A DNA stretch of 64,000 bases from positions 1 to 64,000 of the forward strand of contig DKIG01000006.1 in the NCBI GenBank assembly GCA_002454165.1. The letters are read 5' to 3'. The notes beneath the pieces are model-generated. The model searched no databases and was not told where the DNA came from. It saw only the letters and a program-made list of their open reading frames with translations. Positions 37,870 to 47,573 of this stretch are shown one piece after another; position 1 is the first letter of the stretch, and each line of letters opens with the position of its first letter. The position numbers and the translations under genes are program-made. The stretch comes from Gammaproteobacteria bacterium UBA6724 (GTDB lineage: Bacteria; Pseudomonadota; Gammaproteobacteria; Pseudomonadales; Azotimanducaceae).

Positions 37870-38451
37870 ATGATTGAGATTACCGAGTCAGCGCAAAAGT
37901 ATCTTGTAGAGTTACTTGCCAAGCAGGAAGACAAGGACATAGCGATCCGCATTTTCGTTGCCGACCCCGGCACCCCGATAGCGGAAACCTGTATTGCCTA
38001 TTGCCGGCAAGGTGAGGAACAGGAAGAAGACCGGCGGGTTGAGTATCAGGATTTTGTCGCCTGGATAGATGAGCGCAGCATACCTTTTCTGGCAGAGGCG
38101 CTGGTTGACTATGCGGAAGACCGGATGGGTGGCCAGTTGACCATCAAGGCACCCAACTCAAAACTTCCCAATGTCACGGAAGATAGCCCCATAGAAGACA
38201 GGATCAATTATGTCCTGCACAGTCAGATCAACCCTGGACTTGCTACTCATGGTGGCATGGTCAGTCTGGTTGAAGTCATTGATGCAGAGATAGCAGTGCT
38301 GCAGTTTGGTGGCGGTTGCCAGGGTTGCGGTATGGTGGACATGACGCTCAAGGATGGTGTTGAGAAAACATTGCTTGAGCAACTACCACAACTAAAATCT
38401 ATCAAGGATGCAACCGACCATACGATGGCGGAGAATGCCTACTACAAGTAA
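37870..38451 (+). CDS. nfuA: Fe-S biogenesis protein NfuA
   Basis: A 193-residue NfuA. The N-terminal half resembles a degenerate A-type carrier domain ([16 protein letters not shown]). The C-terminal Nfu domain carries the cluster-binding cysteines in [11 protein letters not shown]. It stores or carries a [4Fe-4S] cluster to target enzymes such as aconitase-type LeuC. I chose the ATG at 37870, matching the E. coli N-terminus; an upstream frame from 37840 adds ten weak residues. Confidence 0.92.
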   Translation: MIEITESAQKYLVELLAKQEDKDIAIRIFVADPGTPIAETCIAYCRQGEEQEEDRRVEYQDFVAWIDERSIPFLAEALVDYAEDRMGGQLTIKAPNSKLPNVTEDSPIEDRINYVLHSQINPGLATHGGMVSLVEVIDAEIAVLQFGGGCQGCGMVDMTLKDGVEKTLLEQLPQLKSIKDATDHTMAENAYYK

Positions 38452-38455
38452 CTTT

Positions 38456-38475
38456 TCTCCTGAGCCCTGAGGAGA
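38456..38475. terminator. Possible bidirectional hairpin between nfuA and DAHP synthase
   Basis: TCTCCT (38456-38461) and AGGAGA (38470-38475) form a 6-base stem with an 8-base loop between two convergent genes. Neither flank shows a good T-run after the stem, so if it terminates at all it may be weak or rho-assisted. Confidence 0.3.
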
Positions 38476-38479
38476 GGGG

Positions 38480-39580
38480 CTAGGCAGTCCTGTCTAGTGG
38501 CATCTCAAATGGCGTTCGGGAAGGCAGAGTATCCTTCGTCTTGTCTCGCAATTCACGCACCATGGATTCGGTTGTCGTCCAGTCCACGCAAGCATCGGTT
38601 ACGGAAACGCCGTATTTCAGATCATTCAAATCCTGTGGCATAGATTGATTACCCCAATGCAGATTGCTCTCCACCATGAGCCCGATAATGGAGCGATTGC
38701 CCGCCAGGATTTGATCGCTTGCGTTTGCCATGACCAGGGGTTGCTGGGCAGGATCCTTGTTTGAGTTGGCATGGCTACAATCAATCATGATGTTGGCGGG
38801 AATCCCCACACGGAGTAGTAGCTGCTCACACAGCTTGACATGAGCCGCATCGTAATTGGTCTTGCCGCCACCACCTCGTAGCACGATATGGGCATGCCGG
38901 TTACCGCGGGTGTGGATGACGGCAACTTCTCCCTGATGATTGATACCCAGGAAACGATGTGGCGCAGACACGGACTGCAAGGCGTTGATGGCGACTTCAA
39001 GATTACCGTCAGTGCCGTTTTTGAAACCCACTGCCGAAGACAAGCCGCTTGCCATTTCCCGGTGAGTTTGTGATTCAGTGGTTCTGGCACCTATGGCGCT
39101 CCAGGAGATGAGGTCCTGGAGATATTGTGGTGTGACCGGATCCAGCGCCTCGGTTGAGGTCGGCAAGCCCAGTTCCGCCAGGTCCATCAGCAGTTTGCGT
39201 CCCTGCTGTAATCCTTCAGATATATTGAAAGAATCATTCATCAGCGGGTCGTTGATAAAACCCTTCCAACCCACTGTCGTCCGCGGCTTTTCAAAATAAA
39301 CTCGCATCACGAGGAAAAGGGTGTCATCAACCTCGTCAGCTAGTGCCTTGAGCTTTTTGGCATAGTCCATCGCTGCCACTGCATCATGGATTGAGCAGGG
39401 TCCGATGATAAGAAGCAGACGATGGTCCTGCCGCTCCAGAATGTTTTTGATGGCAAGGCGTCCTTTGGCAACTGTCATCAGTGCCTGCTCAGAGGCTGGC
39501 AGTACCTGTTTCAAGGCTTCTGGATTGATGAGAGTTTCTTCACTCAACACGTTAATGTCATCCATTTTAATTTGGTTCAT
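38480..39580 (-). CDS. Class I DAHP synthase (AroF/G/H type)
   Basis: A 366-residue 3-deoxy-7-phosphoheptulonate synthase, first step of the shikimate pathway. Family blocks are visible: LLLIIGPCSIHDAVAAMDYA, MRVYFEKPRTTVGWKG, ARTTESQTHREMASGLSSAVGFKNGTDG (in pieces) and IMIDCSHANSNK, which includes metal and phosphate ligands. The exact isoform (feedback by Phe, Tyr or Trp) is not clear. The ATG at 39580 has AAGGA upstream; a longer frame reaches 39604. It is a single gene, convergent with nfuA. Confidence 0.92.
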   Translation of the reverse strand: MNQIKMDDINVLSEETLINPEALKQVLPASEQALMTVAKGRLAIKNILERQDHRLLLIIGPCSIHDAVAAMDYAKKLKALADEVDDTLFLVMRVYFEKPRTTVGWKGFINDPLMNDSFNISEGLQQGRKLLMDLAELGLPTSTEALDPVTPQYLQDLISWSAIGARTTESQTHREMASGLSSAVGFKNGTDGNLEVAINALQSVSAPHRFLGINHQGEVAVIHTRGNRHAHIVLRGGGGKTNYDAAHVKLCEQLLLRVGIPANIMIDCSHANSNKDPAQQPLVMANASDQILAGNRSIIGLMVESNLHWGNQSMPQDLNDLKYGVSVTDACVDWTTTESMVRELRDKTKDTLPSRTPFEMPLDRTA

Positions 39581-39736
39581 AGCCGTCCTTCCTGCGCCGC
39601 TCATGAGTTTCCATTTACAATTTTTTGCTTGGCTACTATTTACACAAGGCGCGCATAATAATCACTGGCGCAGGGATTACAAGTAGTTATCCGAATAAAA
39701 CCCATAGCCAGTCGGTCATGGCGACGCTTTTAGCAG

Positions 39737-39742
39737 TATAAT
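39737..39742 (+). promoter_or_regulatory. Consensus -10 box upstream of uppS
   Basis: A perfect TATAAT sits about 50 bases before the uppS ATG. The expected -35 position (39714-39719) reads GGTCAT, a poor match, so an activator may be needed or the promoter may be weak. Confidence 0.45.
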
Positions 39743-39791
39743 GTGCCTGACTATCAACCGGCACTGGTGTCTTAAACCTGGCAACTAATAT

Positions 39792-40556
39792 ATGCAAGCT
39801 CCTGCCATTCTCTACAAACTTTACGAGCCGTTACTCTGGTCGCAAATCAGAAACGGACCCACGCCGCATCATATTGGCTTGATCGTTGACGGTAATCGCC
39901 GCTTTGCCCAGATGCAAAGCATGACATCCGCAGAGGGTCACCAGGCTGGTTCCCGCAAACTTGAAGATTTTCTGCGCTGGTGCTGGCGGCTCAATATCAA
40001 GATTGTGACTCTATATGCCTTCTCTACGGAAAATCATAATCGGAATAAAGAGGAAGTTGATTATTTGATGCATTTAATTCTGCAAAAGTTAAAACAGTAT
40101 CAGGCTGACCCGATGATTATCAGGGAAGGGGTGAAGATTAAAGTCATTGGTCAACGTGACAATCTCTCTCAGGAAATGATCCAGGAGATTTGCAAAACAG
40201 AGGATCTGACTAAGGAGCATGACCGATTCCTGTTGAACATTGCAATTAGTTACGGGGGGCGAGCCGAGATTATTGATGCGGTCCGACAAGTGGCGAGAGA
40301 CATCAAGGCGAACAAATTGGTCCCTGATGATGTCAGTGAAGATTTGTTTGAACGGTATCTTTATACGGAAGGCTTGCCAGACCCGGATCTGATCATTCGT
40401 ACTTCAGGGGAAGAGCGGTTATCCGGTTTTCTCTTATGGCAGAGTGCTTATTCAGAACTTTATTTTTCGGAAGTTTACTGGCCCGCTTTCAGGATGATTG
40501 ATTTCTGGCGTGCGATTAGAGTTTACCAACAGCGTGAGCGCCGATTCGGCAAATAA
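39792..40556 (+). CDS. uppS: Cis-prenyltransferase (undecaprenyl diphosphate synthase family)
   Basis: A 254-residue cis-prenyltransferase. The N-terminal motif is HIGLIVDGNRRFAQ; most bacterial UppS have DGNGRWA, while DGNRRFA is closer to archaeal and eukaryotic enzymes. The catalytic aspartate is kept. Other motifs: YAFSTENHNRN, and near the end RTSGEERLSGFLLWQSAYSELYF. It makes polyprenyl diphosphate carriers for the cell envelope. It stands outside the usual frr-uppS-cdsA-dxr order; the organism also has mevalonate genes at the right edge. Confidence 0.87.
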   Translation: MQAPAILYKLYEPLLWSQIRNGPTPHHIGLIVDGNRRFAQMQSMTSAEGHQAGSRKLEDFLRWCWRLNIKIVTLYAFSTENHNRNKEEVDYLMHLILQKLKQYQADPMIIREGVKIKVIGQRDNLSQEMIQEICKTEDLTKEHDRFLLNIAISYGGRAEIIDAVRQVARDIKANKLVPDDVSEDLFERYLYTEGLPDPDLIIRTSGEERLSGFLLWQSAYSELYFSEVYWPAFRMIDFWRAIRVYQQRERRFGK

Positions 40557-40623
40557 CTGCGGTAAATAATTGCGGTAAATAGTTGTGGTAAATAGCCGCC
40601 AAGTCATAAAGCGATCAAGGGAT

Positions 40624-41130
40624 TTATCCGGGTATGAGTTCAAATAACCAGACACTTTCATTCTCCACAGCCTCCGGTGTCAGGCCGGCTTGGTATTTAT
40701 CATTAAACCGTTGCAACACAGCCGGGATCTGTTCGCCTTCGCGCACCCGGTTGCACCGCATTTCATAAAGTTTTCCGCCGGCACGAATAATAACCTTATT
40801 GTGTCCCATCAACTGGTGGGGCCAACGTTTCCAGATTCGTCCCATGCGAGATTTCATATAATTGCTGTAAACATAGACACGATTGTCGTGTACTGCCAGC
40901 CACAGGACCCGGGAGCGTTGAGTATGCCGGGTCTCCATCTCCAGGGTGACAAATTCGTCCAGGAAGGACCAGTCTTCAACATCGGTCACCAATTCGCCAG
41001 ATTGGAAGGCTCCCCCGGCGACAATTTCCACGGGTCCATCGTGAAATCTGACATACATCAGCAAGCAAACCACCAACAATAATACCAGCAGGAGAATGCC
41101 CAGAAACCATTTGAGCCCGGTAGTCATCAC
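40624..41130 (-). CDS. Membrane-anchored protein, uncharacterised
   Basis: A 168-residue protein with an N-terminal hydrophobic anchor (WFLGILLLVLLLVVCLLMYV) and a soluble domain outside. Its VLWLAVHDNRVYVYSN, and later KVIIRAGGKLYEMRCNRV, recall a split-beta-barrel fold of nitroreductase-like proteins, but no cofactor motif is clear. It is preceded by GGAGATC. It is convergent with uppS and shares the strand with the GIY-YIG gene at 41179-41691. Confidence 0.6.
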   Translation of the reverse strand: MMTTGLKWFLGILLLVLLLVVCLLMYVRFHDGPVEIVAGGAFQSGELVTDVEDWSFLDEFVTLEMETRHTQRSRVLWLAVHDNRVYVYSNYMKSRMGRIWKRWPHQLMGHNKVIIRAGGKLYEMRCNRVREGEQIPAVLQRFNDKYQAGLTPEAVENESVWLFELIPG

Positions 41131-41178
41131 TGATCTCCTTTTATCGGCAAGGCAAGTATCCTGACCAGGGGACGAATC

Positions 41179-41691
41179 TTATATGCCCATCATGGTTTTG
41201 AATTTTACGGCAGTTTCCGTGGGCCTACCTCTTCCACCGCGAATGACGCCCGGGATTGACCATTTGGGTCTTTGCGTTTTTTTAAGATTACGAATGTTTG
41301 GATTTTTGATAAGAGCAATTTGTATCAGTGCGGTTTCCAATTCATTACGAATCTGCTTTGAGACTACCTTCTTGCTTCCCTCTGGTGCCACAATGAACAT
41401 TGCTGGAGTTCCAGTTTTGCCTTCTTTTTTGAGGGCATCGTTGTAGCATCTAAGTTGCTCCTGCTGCATGCACTCCTCACGCATTGTGCTCGTCGTCTGA
41501 CCGATATAGTAGGGGGAATAGCCCTGCACATGGCGGAGAGCAAAAATATAACAGCCCTGTTTTTTGGACATTCCTTCTTCATCCAATAAGGCAAGAAATT
41601 TTTCGACTTGGGACTTACCAATTAATCTGGTGATCCGTTTTTTGGCAACCGGAATTTTGAAGGGACCGTAAATTTCTAATTTGTTAGACAT
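41179..41691 (-). CDS. GIY-YIG domain protein
   Basis: A 170-residue protein. GCYIFALRHVQGYSPYYIGQT is the GIY-YIG core in this family style (with CYI and YYIG), and ELETALIQIALIKNPNIRNLK supplies the glutamate and asparagine. A nuclease role is likely but no partner is seen. The gene is AT-richer upstream than its neighbours and may be mobile in origin. A second GIY-YIG-like protein lies in the RM island at 28055. Confidence 0.68.
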   Translation of the reverse strand: MSNKLEIYGPFKIPVAKKRITRLIGKSQVEKFLALLDEEGMSKKQGCYIFALRHVQGYSPYYIGQTTSTMREECMQQEQLRCYNDALKKEGKTGTPAMFIVAPEGSKKVVSKQIRNELETALIQIALIKNPNIRNLKKTQRPKWSIPGVIRGGRGRPTETAVKFKTMMGI

Positions 41692-42025
41692 AATTATTTC
41701 CTTAAAATTTTCCTGTATATTTGTGTCTTCATTTTATGGTTTACATGCGATTTACATTTACCATTCAGCCAATATACCAAAAAAATATAATATTTACACT
41801 GTTATTATCCTTTATTGGCGTGTACATATTCGTGTGTATAAATCATGTTTCACTGGGTTGATTGGGAATAACAAAAAATATCCAGGATTTACCAGCTTCG
41901 TCAGACAGGATAAATTATCGGGTTTCCCGCTCAGGATTATTCTATACTGAGTCTATAATGCAGAGGCTCCTGGGAGGGGTAACAGGGAGCCTGTGTTGGC
42001 TTTCTCGGCTACTTAGGAGGTTGTT
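41692..42025. other. AT-rich 334-base spacer before ald
   Basis: No gene is supported here. The left two-thirds is AT-rich with runs such as CCAAAAAAATATAATATT. The right end holds the ald -10 box and a leader hairpin, listed separately. The spacer separates a leftward GIY-YIG gene from rightward ald. Confidence 0.55.
41954..41992 (+). promoter_or_regulatory. ald -10 box and 5' leader hairpin
   Basis: A perfect TATAAT is at 41954-41959, with no good -35. Just beyond the expected transcript start, AGGCTCC (41964-41970) and GGAGCCT (41986-41992) can pair across a 15-base loop. Such a leader stem could stabilise the mRNA; a riboswitch is not suggested by the size. Confidence 0.45.
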
Positions 42026-43144
42026 ATGCTGGTGGGTATCCCGAAGGAAATCAAAAACCACGAATATCGGGTTGGCTTGCTACCCGCTGGGGTGCGGGAA
42101 CTGGTACATCATGGACACCAGGTCATTGTTGAAAAGGACGCAGGGGGCGGCGTTGGTTTTGACGATGCGGCTTATGAGAAGGCAGGCGCCAGTGTCCTGT
42201 CTGCCCCGGAGGAGATATTTGCCCGCGCCGAGTTGCTGGTTAAGGTGAAGGAACCCCAGGCATCCGAGCGCGCTATGCTACGCGAAGCGCAAACCCTCTT
42301 TACCTATCTGCATCTCGCGCCTGATTTGCCCCAGACCAAGGAGCTATTGCAGAGCGGCGCCACCTGTATCGCCTATGAGACAGTGACCGATGCTCAGGGT
42401 CGTCTGCCTCTCTTGGCGCCCATGTCGGAAGTGGCGGGGCGGATGTCTGTCCAGGCTGGTGCCATGTGTCTTGAAAAGTCCCACGGTGGTAGCGGTATAT
42501 TGCTGGGTGGTGTCCCTGGTACGCATCAGGCGCGGGTACTGGTCATCGGCGGCGGTGTCGTCGGTCAGAATGCAGCTCAGATGGCGGTCGGCATGGGTGC
42601 CAGGGTGACGATCATTGACCGGTCGCTTAATGTGCTGAAAAGCCTTGATCAACATTTCGGGAATAGGGTGCAGACCCTCTATTCAACCCATGATGCGATT
42701 ATTGAGGAAACACAAAAGGCAGACCTGGTCATAGGCGCGGCCCTGGTCCCCGGTGCCGCCGCACCCAAACTTGTCACCAAAGCGATGCTGAAAAAGATGC
42801 GCCCGGGTAGCGTCATGGTTGATGTTGCCATTGATCAGGGCGGCTGCTTTGAAACCTCTCGCGCCACGACACATGACGATCCGATTTACCTGGTGGACGG
42901 CATCGTCCACTACTGCGTTGCCAACATGCCGGGAGCAGTGGCGAAAACTTCTACCGCTGCACTCAGCAATACCACGCTGCCTTTTGTGCTGGAACTGGCG
43001 AACCGGGGCGTGGAGGTAGCACTGGTTGCTAATCGCTATCTGCGACAGGGGCTTAATGTCTATCGGGGTCATGTTACTCACCCCCTTGTTTCCGAAGCAC
43101 ATAATATGGAATACAGACCTCCGGAATCCCTCTTCCCCGCCTGA
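42026..43144 (+). CDS. ald: Alanine dehydrogenase
   Basis: A 372-residue enzyme that deaminates L-alanine to pyruvate with NAD+, or the reverse. [18 protein letters not shown] at the start is the family signature. The catalytic lysine lies in LLVKVKEPQ and the histidine in TYLHLAPD. The NAD loop is [20 protein letters not shown] at ~170-189. TAGGAGG sits eight bases before the ATG. It is the last chromosomal-type gene before the trb cluster. Confidence 0.94.
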   Translation: MLVGIPKEIKNHEYRVGLLPAGVRELVHHGHQVIVEKDAGGGVGFDDAAYEKAGASVLSAPEEIFARAELLVKVKEPQASERAMLREAQTLFTYLHLAPDLPQTKELLQSGATCIAYETVTDAQGRLPLLAPMSEVAGRMSVQAGAMCLEKSHGGSGILLGGVPGTHQARVLVIGGGVVGQNAAQMAVGMGARVTIIDRSLNVLKSLDQHFGNRVQTLYSTHDAIIEETQKADLVIGAALVPGAAAPKLVTKAMLKKMRPGSVMVDVAIDQGGCFETSRATTHDDPIYLVDGIVHYCVANMPGAVAKTSTAALSNTTLPFVLELANRGVEVALVANRYLRQGLNVYRGHVTHPLVSEAHNMEYRPPESLFPA

Positions 43145-43266
43145 GTTTGGGACGGATGTCGGGTCATTTCCAGGGATAATTCTCTAGCCGCTTCAAGCAA
43201 TTCTCCCACAGAATAAACAGCCATATCCTCTGGTCTGCTCCTGCCGCCACTCCTTAGAGTAACGGC

Positions 43267-44223
43267 ATGAACCTGGACGACAAACAGCAGCGATTGCAGA
43301 CCAAACTGAGATCGGAAATGGGTCCAGTCATTCTTGGCGCGCTGAATGATTCGGCGGTTATTGAAGTCCTGCTGAATGCTGACGGTCTGCTGTGGGTGGA
43401 GCGAATGGGGCATCCCATGGAGCAGGCCGGCGAGATGACGCCAGTGAATGCGCTGTCTCTGCTAGGTACCATCGCCTCCTCATTGGGTACCACCATCACC
43501 AGTGACAATCCGGTGCTTGAAGGAGAATTGATTACTGACGGTAGCCGGGTTGAAGGGATCATCCCACCGATTACCAGCGCACCATCTTTTGTTATCCGTA
43601 AACGCGCCCTTGCCGTTTACAGTCTGGCGCAATATGAAGCCACTGGCATCATGACGGCGCCTCAGTATGAAGCCATCCTCCAGGCAATCCGCCAACACGA
43701 CAATATTCTGGTTGCAGGCGGCACTGGCAGTGGTAAGACCACCCTGGTCAACGCACTGATTCAAGCGATCACCGACATCTATCCCGAGGAACGTTTGATC
43801 ATCCTTGAGGACACGACGGAAATACAGGCAAGCGCACAAAACATTCTGGCATTACGCACCTCACCCCGGGTCACCATGAGAGCACTGCTACGCGCAACAC
43901 TAAGACTGAGACCTGATCGCATTCTGGTCGGTGAGGTGCGCGGCGAGGAGGCACTGACCCTGCTCAAGGCATGGAACACCGGGCATCCCGGTGGCATTGC
44001 CACGATCCACGCCAATGATGTGAAGAGTTCCCTCGGCAGAATGGAACAATTAGTAGCCGAATCCGGCACTGAATCTGGCAAGGAGAAACTTATTGCAGAA
44101 TCAATAGACCTGATTATTGGCATTGAAAAATTCCAGGGGAAATGGCGATTGACCGACCTGCTCAGGGTTGAGGGCTATGACATGAATAGGGGTTATCACA
44201 TCGCAGGAGTTACCACCAAATGA
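43267..44223 (+). CDS. trbB: TrbB conjugal transfer ATPase (VirB11-like)
   Basis: A 318-residue secretion ATPase. Walker A (GGTGSGKT) is at residues 151-158. Walker B ([10 protein letters not shown]), the arginine-rich [17 protein letters not shown] and the His box [13 protein letters not shown] follow. It forms a cytoplasmic hexamer that drives pilus and DNA transfer in P-type (IncP-like) systems. It is the first gene of the cluster, with its stop overlapping trbC by four bases. Confidence 0.92.
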   Translation: MNLDDKQQRLQTKLRSEMGPVILGALNDSAVIEVLLNADGLLWVERMGHPMEQAGEMTPVNALSLLGTIASSLGTTITSDNPVLEGELITDGSRVEGIIPPITSAPSFVIRKRALAVYSLAQYEATGIMTAPQYEAILQAIRQHDNILVAGGTGSGKTTLVNALIQAITDIYPEERLIILEDTTEIQASAQNILALRTSPRVTMRALLRATLRLRPDRILVGEVRGEEALTLLKAWNTGHPGGIATIHANDVKSSLGRMEQLVAESGTESGKEKLIAESIDLIIGIEKFQGKWRLTDLLRVEGYDMNRGYHIAGVTTK

Positions 44224-44573
44224 TGAAGGACGCATGGCAATTATTAAAAAGACGCTTAACGGCACCGGGCTTCATAGGAGCAAAGACACGCTATCTGCTA
44301 GTCGGCTGTCTGATGTTATTGATGAGCCCGGAACTGGCATTGGCGGCGGCAGAGGTTGCCATGCCCTGGGACTCTCCTTTGAAACAGTTGCAAGCAAGCC
44401 TGACGGGACCGGTGGCTTTGGCGGTCTCCATCGTGGGGGTAGCGATCTGCGGCGCGGCGCTGGTATTTGGCGGCGAGTTGTCAGAATTTACTAAACGCAT
44501 GGTGATGCTGGTGCTGGCGATCAGTATTTTGATGGGCGCCTCCACGCTCATTACTACCCTGTTTGTTACTTAA
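44220..44573 (+). CDS. trbC: TrbC pilin subunit (VirB2-like)
   Basis: A 117-residue protein with a long signal sequence ending near ELALAAAEVAMPWDSP, then two hydrophobic helices (GPVALAVSIVGVAICGAALVFGG and MVMLVLAISILMGASTLIT). This is the TrbC/VirB2 prepilin plan; in IncP the product is cyclised by TraF, which is not seen in this window. Overlaps trbB by four bases. Confidence 0.88.
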   Translation: MMKDAWQLLKRRLTAPGFIGAKTRYLLVGCLMLLMSPELALAAAEVAMPWDSPLKQLQASLTGPVALAVSIVGVAICGAALVFGGELSEFTKRMVMLVLAISILMGASTLITTLFVT

Positions 44574-44613
44574 CATTTTCTGAACCAATCTCAAGGAAGA
44601 GGCTGATATCCAC

Positions 44614-44916
44614 ATGGAAGAACTAACCCCCATCCCCCTGCAACGGGCTTTGTTGCGCCCGGATCACATGATGGGCTGCGAACGCGAACTATTTCTCTTG
44701 TCCGGCATCATCGTCGCGCTCTTGACGCTGGTGTCCTTTGATTGGGTCGCCGCTGTTGCCGGTGGGCTAATTTGGATATGCACCCTCTGGTCTCTGCGTC
44801 GGATGGCGAAAACAGACCCCCTGATGAGCAAGGTGTATATCCGACATATCCGGTACGCACCCTATTACCCGGCACGGTCAACTCCCTTCGCTCCCAGTAG
44901 TCGCCACGATAGATAG
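44614..44916 (+). CDS. trbD: TrbD (VirB3-like) inner-membrane protein
   Basis: A 100-residue protein. PIPLQRALLRPDHMMGCERELF is the TrbD/VirB3 start block, followed by one or two membrane segments (LLSGIIVALLTLVSFDW and AAVAGGLIWICTLWSL). It anchors pilus assembly to TrbE. In most trb clusters trbE follows at once; here a 197-base spacer comes first. Confidence 0.86.
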   Translation: MEELTPIPLQRALLRPDHMMGCERELFLLSGIIVALLTLVSFDWVAAVAGGLIWICTLWSLRRMAKTDPLMSKVYIRHIRYAPYYPARSTPFAPSSRHDR

Positions 44917-44994
44917 GTGCTGTCTCGTGTTTGTTATTGACAACGCATTCATAAAATCTGTCGTCAGAACCAGGATTTGCGATAACCGATTTTT

Positions 44995-45028
44995 AATATG
45001 AGATTAGTGAAAATATGAGATTAGCGAA
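44995..45028. repeat. 17-base direct repeat in the trbD-trbE spacer
   Basis: Two adjacent copies of AATATGAGATTAG(T/C)GAA at 44995-45011 and 45012-45028 differ at one base. The spacer of 197 bases between trbD and trbE holds no gene. A regulatory site or relic of slippage is possible. Confidence 0.7.
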
Positions 45029-45113
45029 GTCTTCAATCTGGCGGCCGGAGGTAGCATTTGAACATGAGTCACGACAGAGCGCGCGCAAGGCATATTGATA
45101 ACAGGAATTACCA

Positions 45114-47573
45114 GTGATACCGAAACTGCAATCCTTAAAGCAACATCGTTCCTCGCTCCTGGCAACCAGTGACCTGCTTAACTGGGCAATCGGAGTAGAT
45201 GACGGCATAGTCCTCTGTAAAGACGGTGCCCTGATAGCAGGATGGCACTATAGGGGGCCCGACCTTTCAACCGCTACACCTCAATATCAAGAGCAGGTGT
45301 CCGCCGTCATCAACAATACTCTGCTCAGCCTGGGCTCGGACTATGCCATCCATGTTGATGCTGGCAGGACCCCATCCCGCGACTACCCGGAGCCATCGCT
45401 CAGTGCATTTCCTGATCCGGTGTCACAACTGATTGATGAGGAACGGCGGCAGCAGTTTCAACTTGCCGGCGCCCATTACGAGACAATACAAACCATCGTC
45501 GTGACCCATTTGCCGCCCAGGGTGAATGAATCAAAAGTGATTGCCTTGATTTTCGACGATGGCGTAACAGAAACAGACAACCAGCAGACGAAACATCAGG
45601 TAGCAGCGTCAACCGCGCTACGGCAATTCAAAGCAAAGTTGACAGAGATTGAAGATAATCTGTCCGGCATACTTGAACTGCAACCTATGCAGAGCATCAC
45701 CTATCAGGATGCTCAGGGCGTCTCCCACACCAGTGATGAACTCCTGACACATCTGCGCTGGACCATGAGCGGAGAATTGGAACCGCTCAATCGTCCACTC
45801 CTGCCACTCTTCCTGGATGCGGTGCTCGGTGCCGATGACCTGTGGACTGGCACCACCCCCAAGCATGGCGAGCATTACATCCAGTGCATTGCGATTGACG
45901 GTTTTCCGCTTGAGACCTACGCCGGTATCTTGGCAGGACTGGCGCATATGCCTTTTACTTATCGTTGGTCAACCCGGTTTATTTTTCAGGACCGGGAAGC
46001 AGCTGCCGCCGCCCTCCGCGGTTACCGGCGACGCTGGGCGCAAAAAGTTCGTGGCCTCTATGACCAACTGCTCAATCGGGAGCCAACCTCATCAAGTGTA
46101 ATTGACGGCGACGCTCAGGCAATGGTGATGGAAACTGACGGGGCTCTGGCGCAAAGCAGTTCCGGCCTGGTGGCTTATGGCTACTACACCAGCGTGCTGG
46201 TGTTATATGACCGGGACCGGCAGCAACTGGAAGAGGTTGCCAGATTCGCTAAACGCAGGATTATTCAGCATGGCTTCGTCGCAAGAATTGAGACGGTGAA
46301 TACCCTGGAAGCCTGGCTCGGCAGTCTGCCGGGACACATAGTGCAGAACATTCGCCGGCCCATGCTCCATACCCTGCATCTGGCGAACCTCTTGCCGGTT
46401 TCTTCGGTCTGGACGGGGGAATCTTACGCGCCTTGTCCCCTGTATCCCCGGCTCAGTCCGCCCCTGCTCCATGCAGCAACGGAAGGCACGACGCCTTACA
46501 GGTTGAACCTGCATGTTGGCGATGTTGGTCATACCTTGATGTTCGGACCAACCGGGGCTGGCAAGTCCACCGCGCTCGCCTTGATGGCGGCACAGTTCCT
46601 GCGTTATCAGGGCGCGTCCGTGTATGTATTTGACAAGGGTAATTCGCTTGAATGTCTAACCCGCGCCGTCGGTGGCAACCACTATACGATTGCTGATGAC
46701 GGGGGACCCTCCTTCGCACCCCTGTGGAAAAGTGACGATCTTGGCTGGCAGGCTGAATGGGTGGAAACACTCATGCGGTTGCAAGGGCATGTCCCCACGG
46801 CTAGCCAGAGGAATGAACTCGCCCGGGCTCTGAAATCTCTGGGGGCGAGTGCCCACCCGACCCTGACGGACTTGCAGATAGAACTGCAAGACATGACGCT
46901 CCGAGATGTGTTGCAGCCCTACACCATCAACGGCATGTACGGCAAGTTGCTGGATGACCGGGAAGACCAGATGAGGCTCAGCACCTGGACGACCTGGGAA
47001 ATCGGCGAACTGATGAATAGGGAAGACCGGATTCGCATACCGGTCTTGTTGTATCTGTTTCGATGTATTGAGCAGGCGGCACAGGGCCAACCCAGTCTGA
47101 TGATCCTTGATGAAGCCTGGGTGATGCTCGGCAATGAGGTGTTCAAGAACAAGATTCGCGAATGGTTAAAGACCATGAGAAAAGCAAATGTGGCAGTGAT
47201 ACTCGCCACCCAGTCACTATCCGATGCTACTGGTTCCGGCATCATGGACACCCTGAGCGAAAGCTGCGCCACCAAAATTTATCTTGCTAACCCGGATGCT
47301 GATCAGGGCGATAGCCTGGGGCTTTACACCTCCCTCGGGCTAGGGCTACCAGAGATTCAAACAATAAAACACATGACACCCAAACGGGAATATTACATTC
47401 GCTCCAGTGCTGGCAGTCGGCGGATCAATCTGTCTCTGGGGAAGATTGCGTTGCTGTTCGCCGGCGTCTCATCGCCGAGCGATCTTGCGCGGGTGCGGGA
47501 GTTACACCAGTTACATGGCGCTACCTGGCCCAGGCAATGGTTACAAGAAAATGGACAGGACAATGCCATCTAA
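45114..47573 (+). CDS. trbE: TrbE conjugal transfer ATPase (VirB4-like)
   Basis: An 819-residue VirB4-type ATPase, the usual TrbE length. The N-terminal domain (VDDGIVLCKDGALIAGWHYRGPDL) leads to Walker A GPTGAGKST at residues 478-486 and Walker B LMILDEAWVMLGN near 661-673. AVILATQSLSDA is also typical. It energises pilus assembly and substrate transfer. GTG start at 45114. Its 3' end overlaps trbJ. Confidence 0.93.
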   Translation: MIPKLQSLKQHRSSLLATSDLLNWAIGVDDGIVLCKDGALIAGWHYRGPDLSTATPQYQEQVSAVINNTLLSLGSDYAIHVDAGRTPSRDYPEPSLSAFPDPVSQLIDEERRQQFQLAGAHYETIQTIVVTHLPPRVNESKVIALIFDDGVTETDNQQTKHQVAASTALRQFKAKLTEIEDNLSGILELQPMQSITYQDAQGVSHTSDELLTHLRWTMSGELEPLNRPLLPLFLDAVLGADDLWTGTTPKHGEHYIQCIAIDGFPLETYAGILAGLAHMPFTYRWSTRFIFQDREAAAAALRGYRRRWAQKVRGLYDQLLNREPTSSSVIDGDAQAMVMETDGALAQSSSGLVAYGYYTSVLVLYDRDRQQLEEVARFAKRRIIQHGFVARIETVNTLEAWLGSLPGHIVQNIRRPMLHTLHLANLLPVSSVWTGESYAPCPLYPRLSPPLLHAATEGTTPYRLNLHVGDVGHTLMFGPTGAGKSTALALMAAQFLRYQGASVYVFDKGNSLECLTRAVGGNHYTIADDGGPSFAPLWKSDDLGWQAEWVETLMRLQGHVPTASQRNELARALKSLGASAHPTLTDLQIELQDMTLRDVLQPYTINGMYGKLLDDREDQMRLSTWTTWEIGELMNREDRIRIPVLLYLFRCIEQAAQGQPSLMILDEAWVMLGNEVFKNKIREWLKTMRKANVAVILATQSLSDATGSGIMDTLSESCATKIYLANPDADQGDSLGLYTSLGLGLPEIQTIKHMTPKREYYIRSSAGSRRINLSLGKIALLFAGVSSPSDLARVRELHQLHGATWPRQWLQENGQDNAI

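Noticed and set aside
43145..43266. Left attachment site matching the 3' end of selC
   Set aside because: I found no copy of the tRNA end (GGTTCGACTCC or its complement) here or elsewhere in the window.
44993..45208. 71-residue leftward frame in the trbD-trbE gap
   Set aside because: It overlaps the start of trbE and the 17-base repeat, has no ribosome site and unlikely composition.
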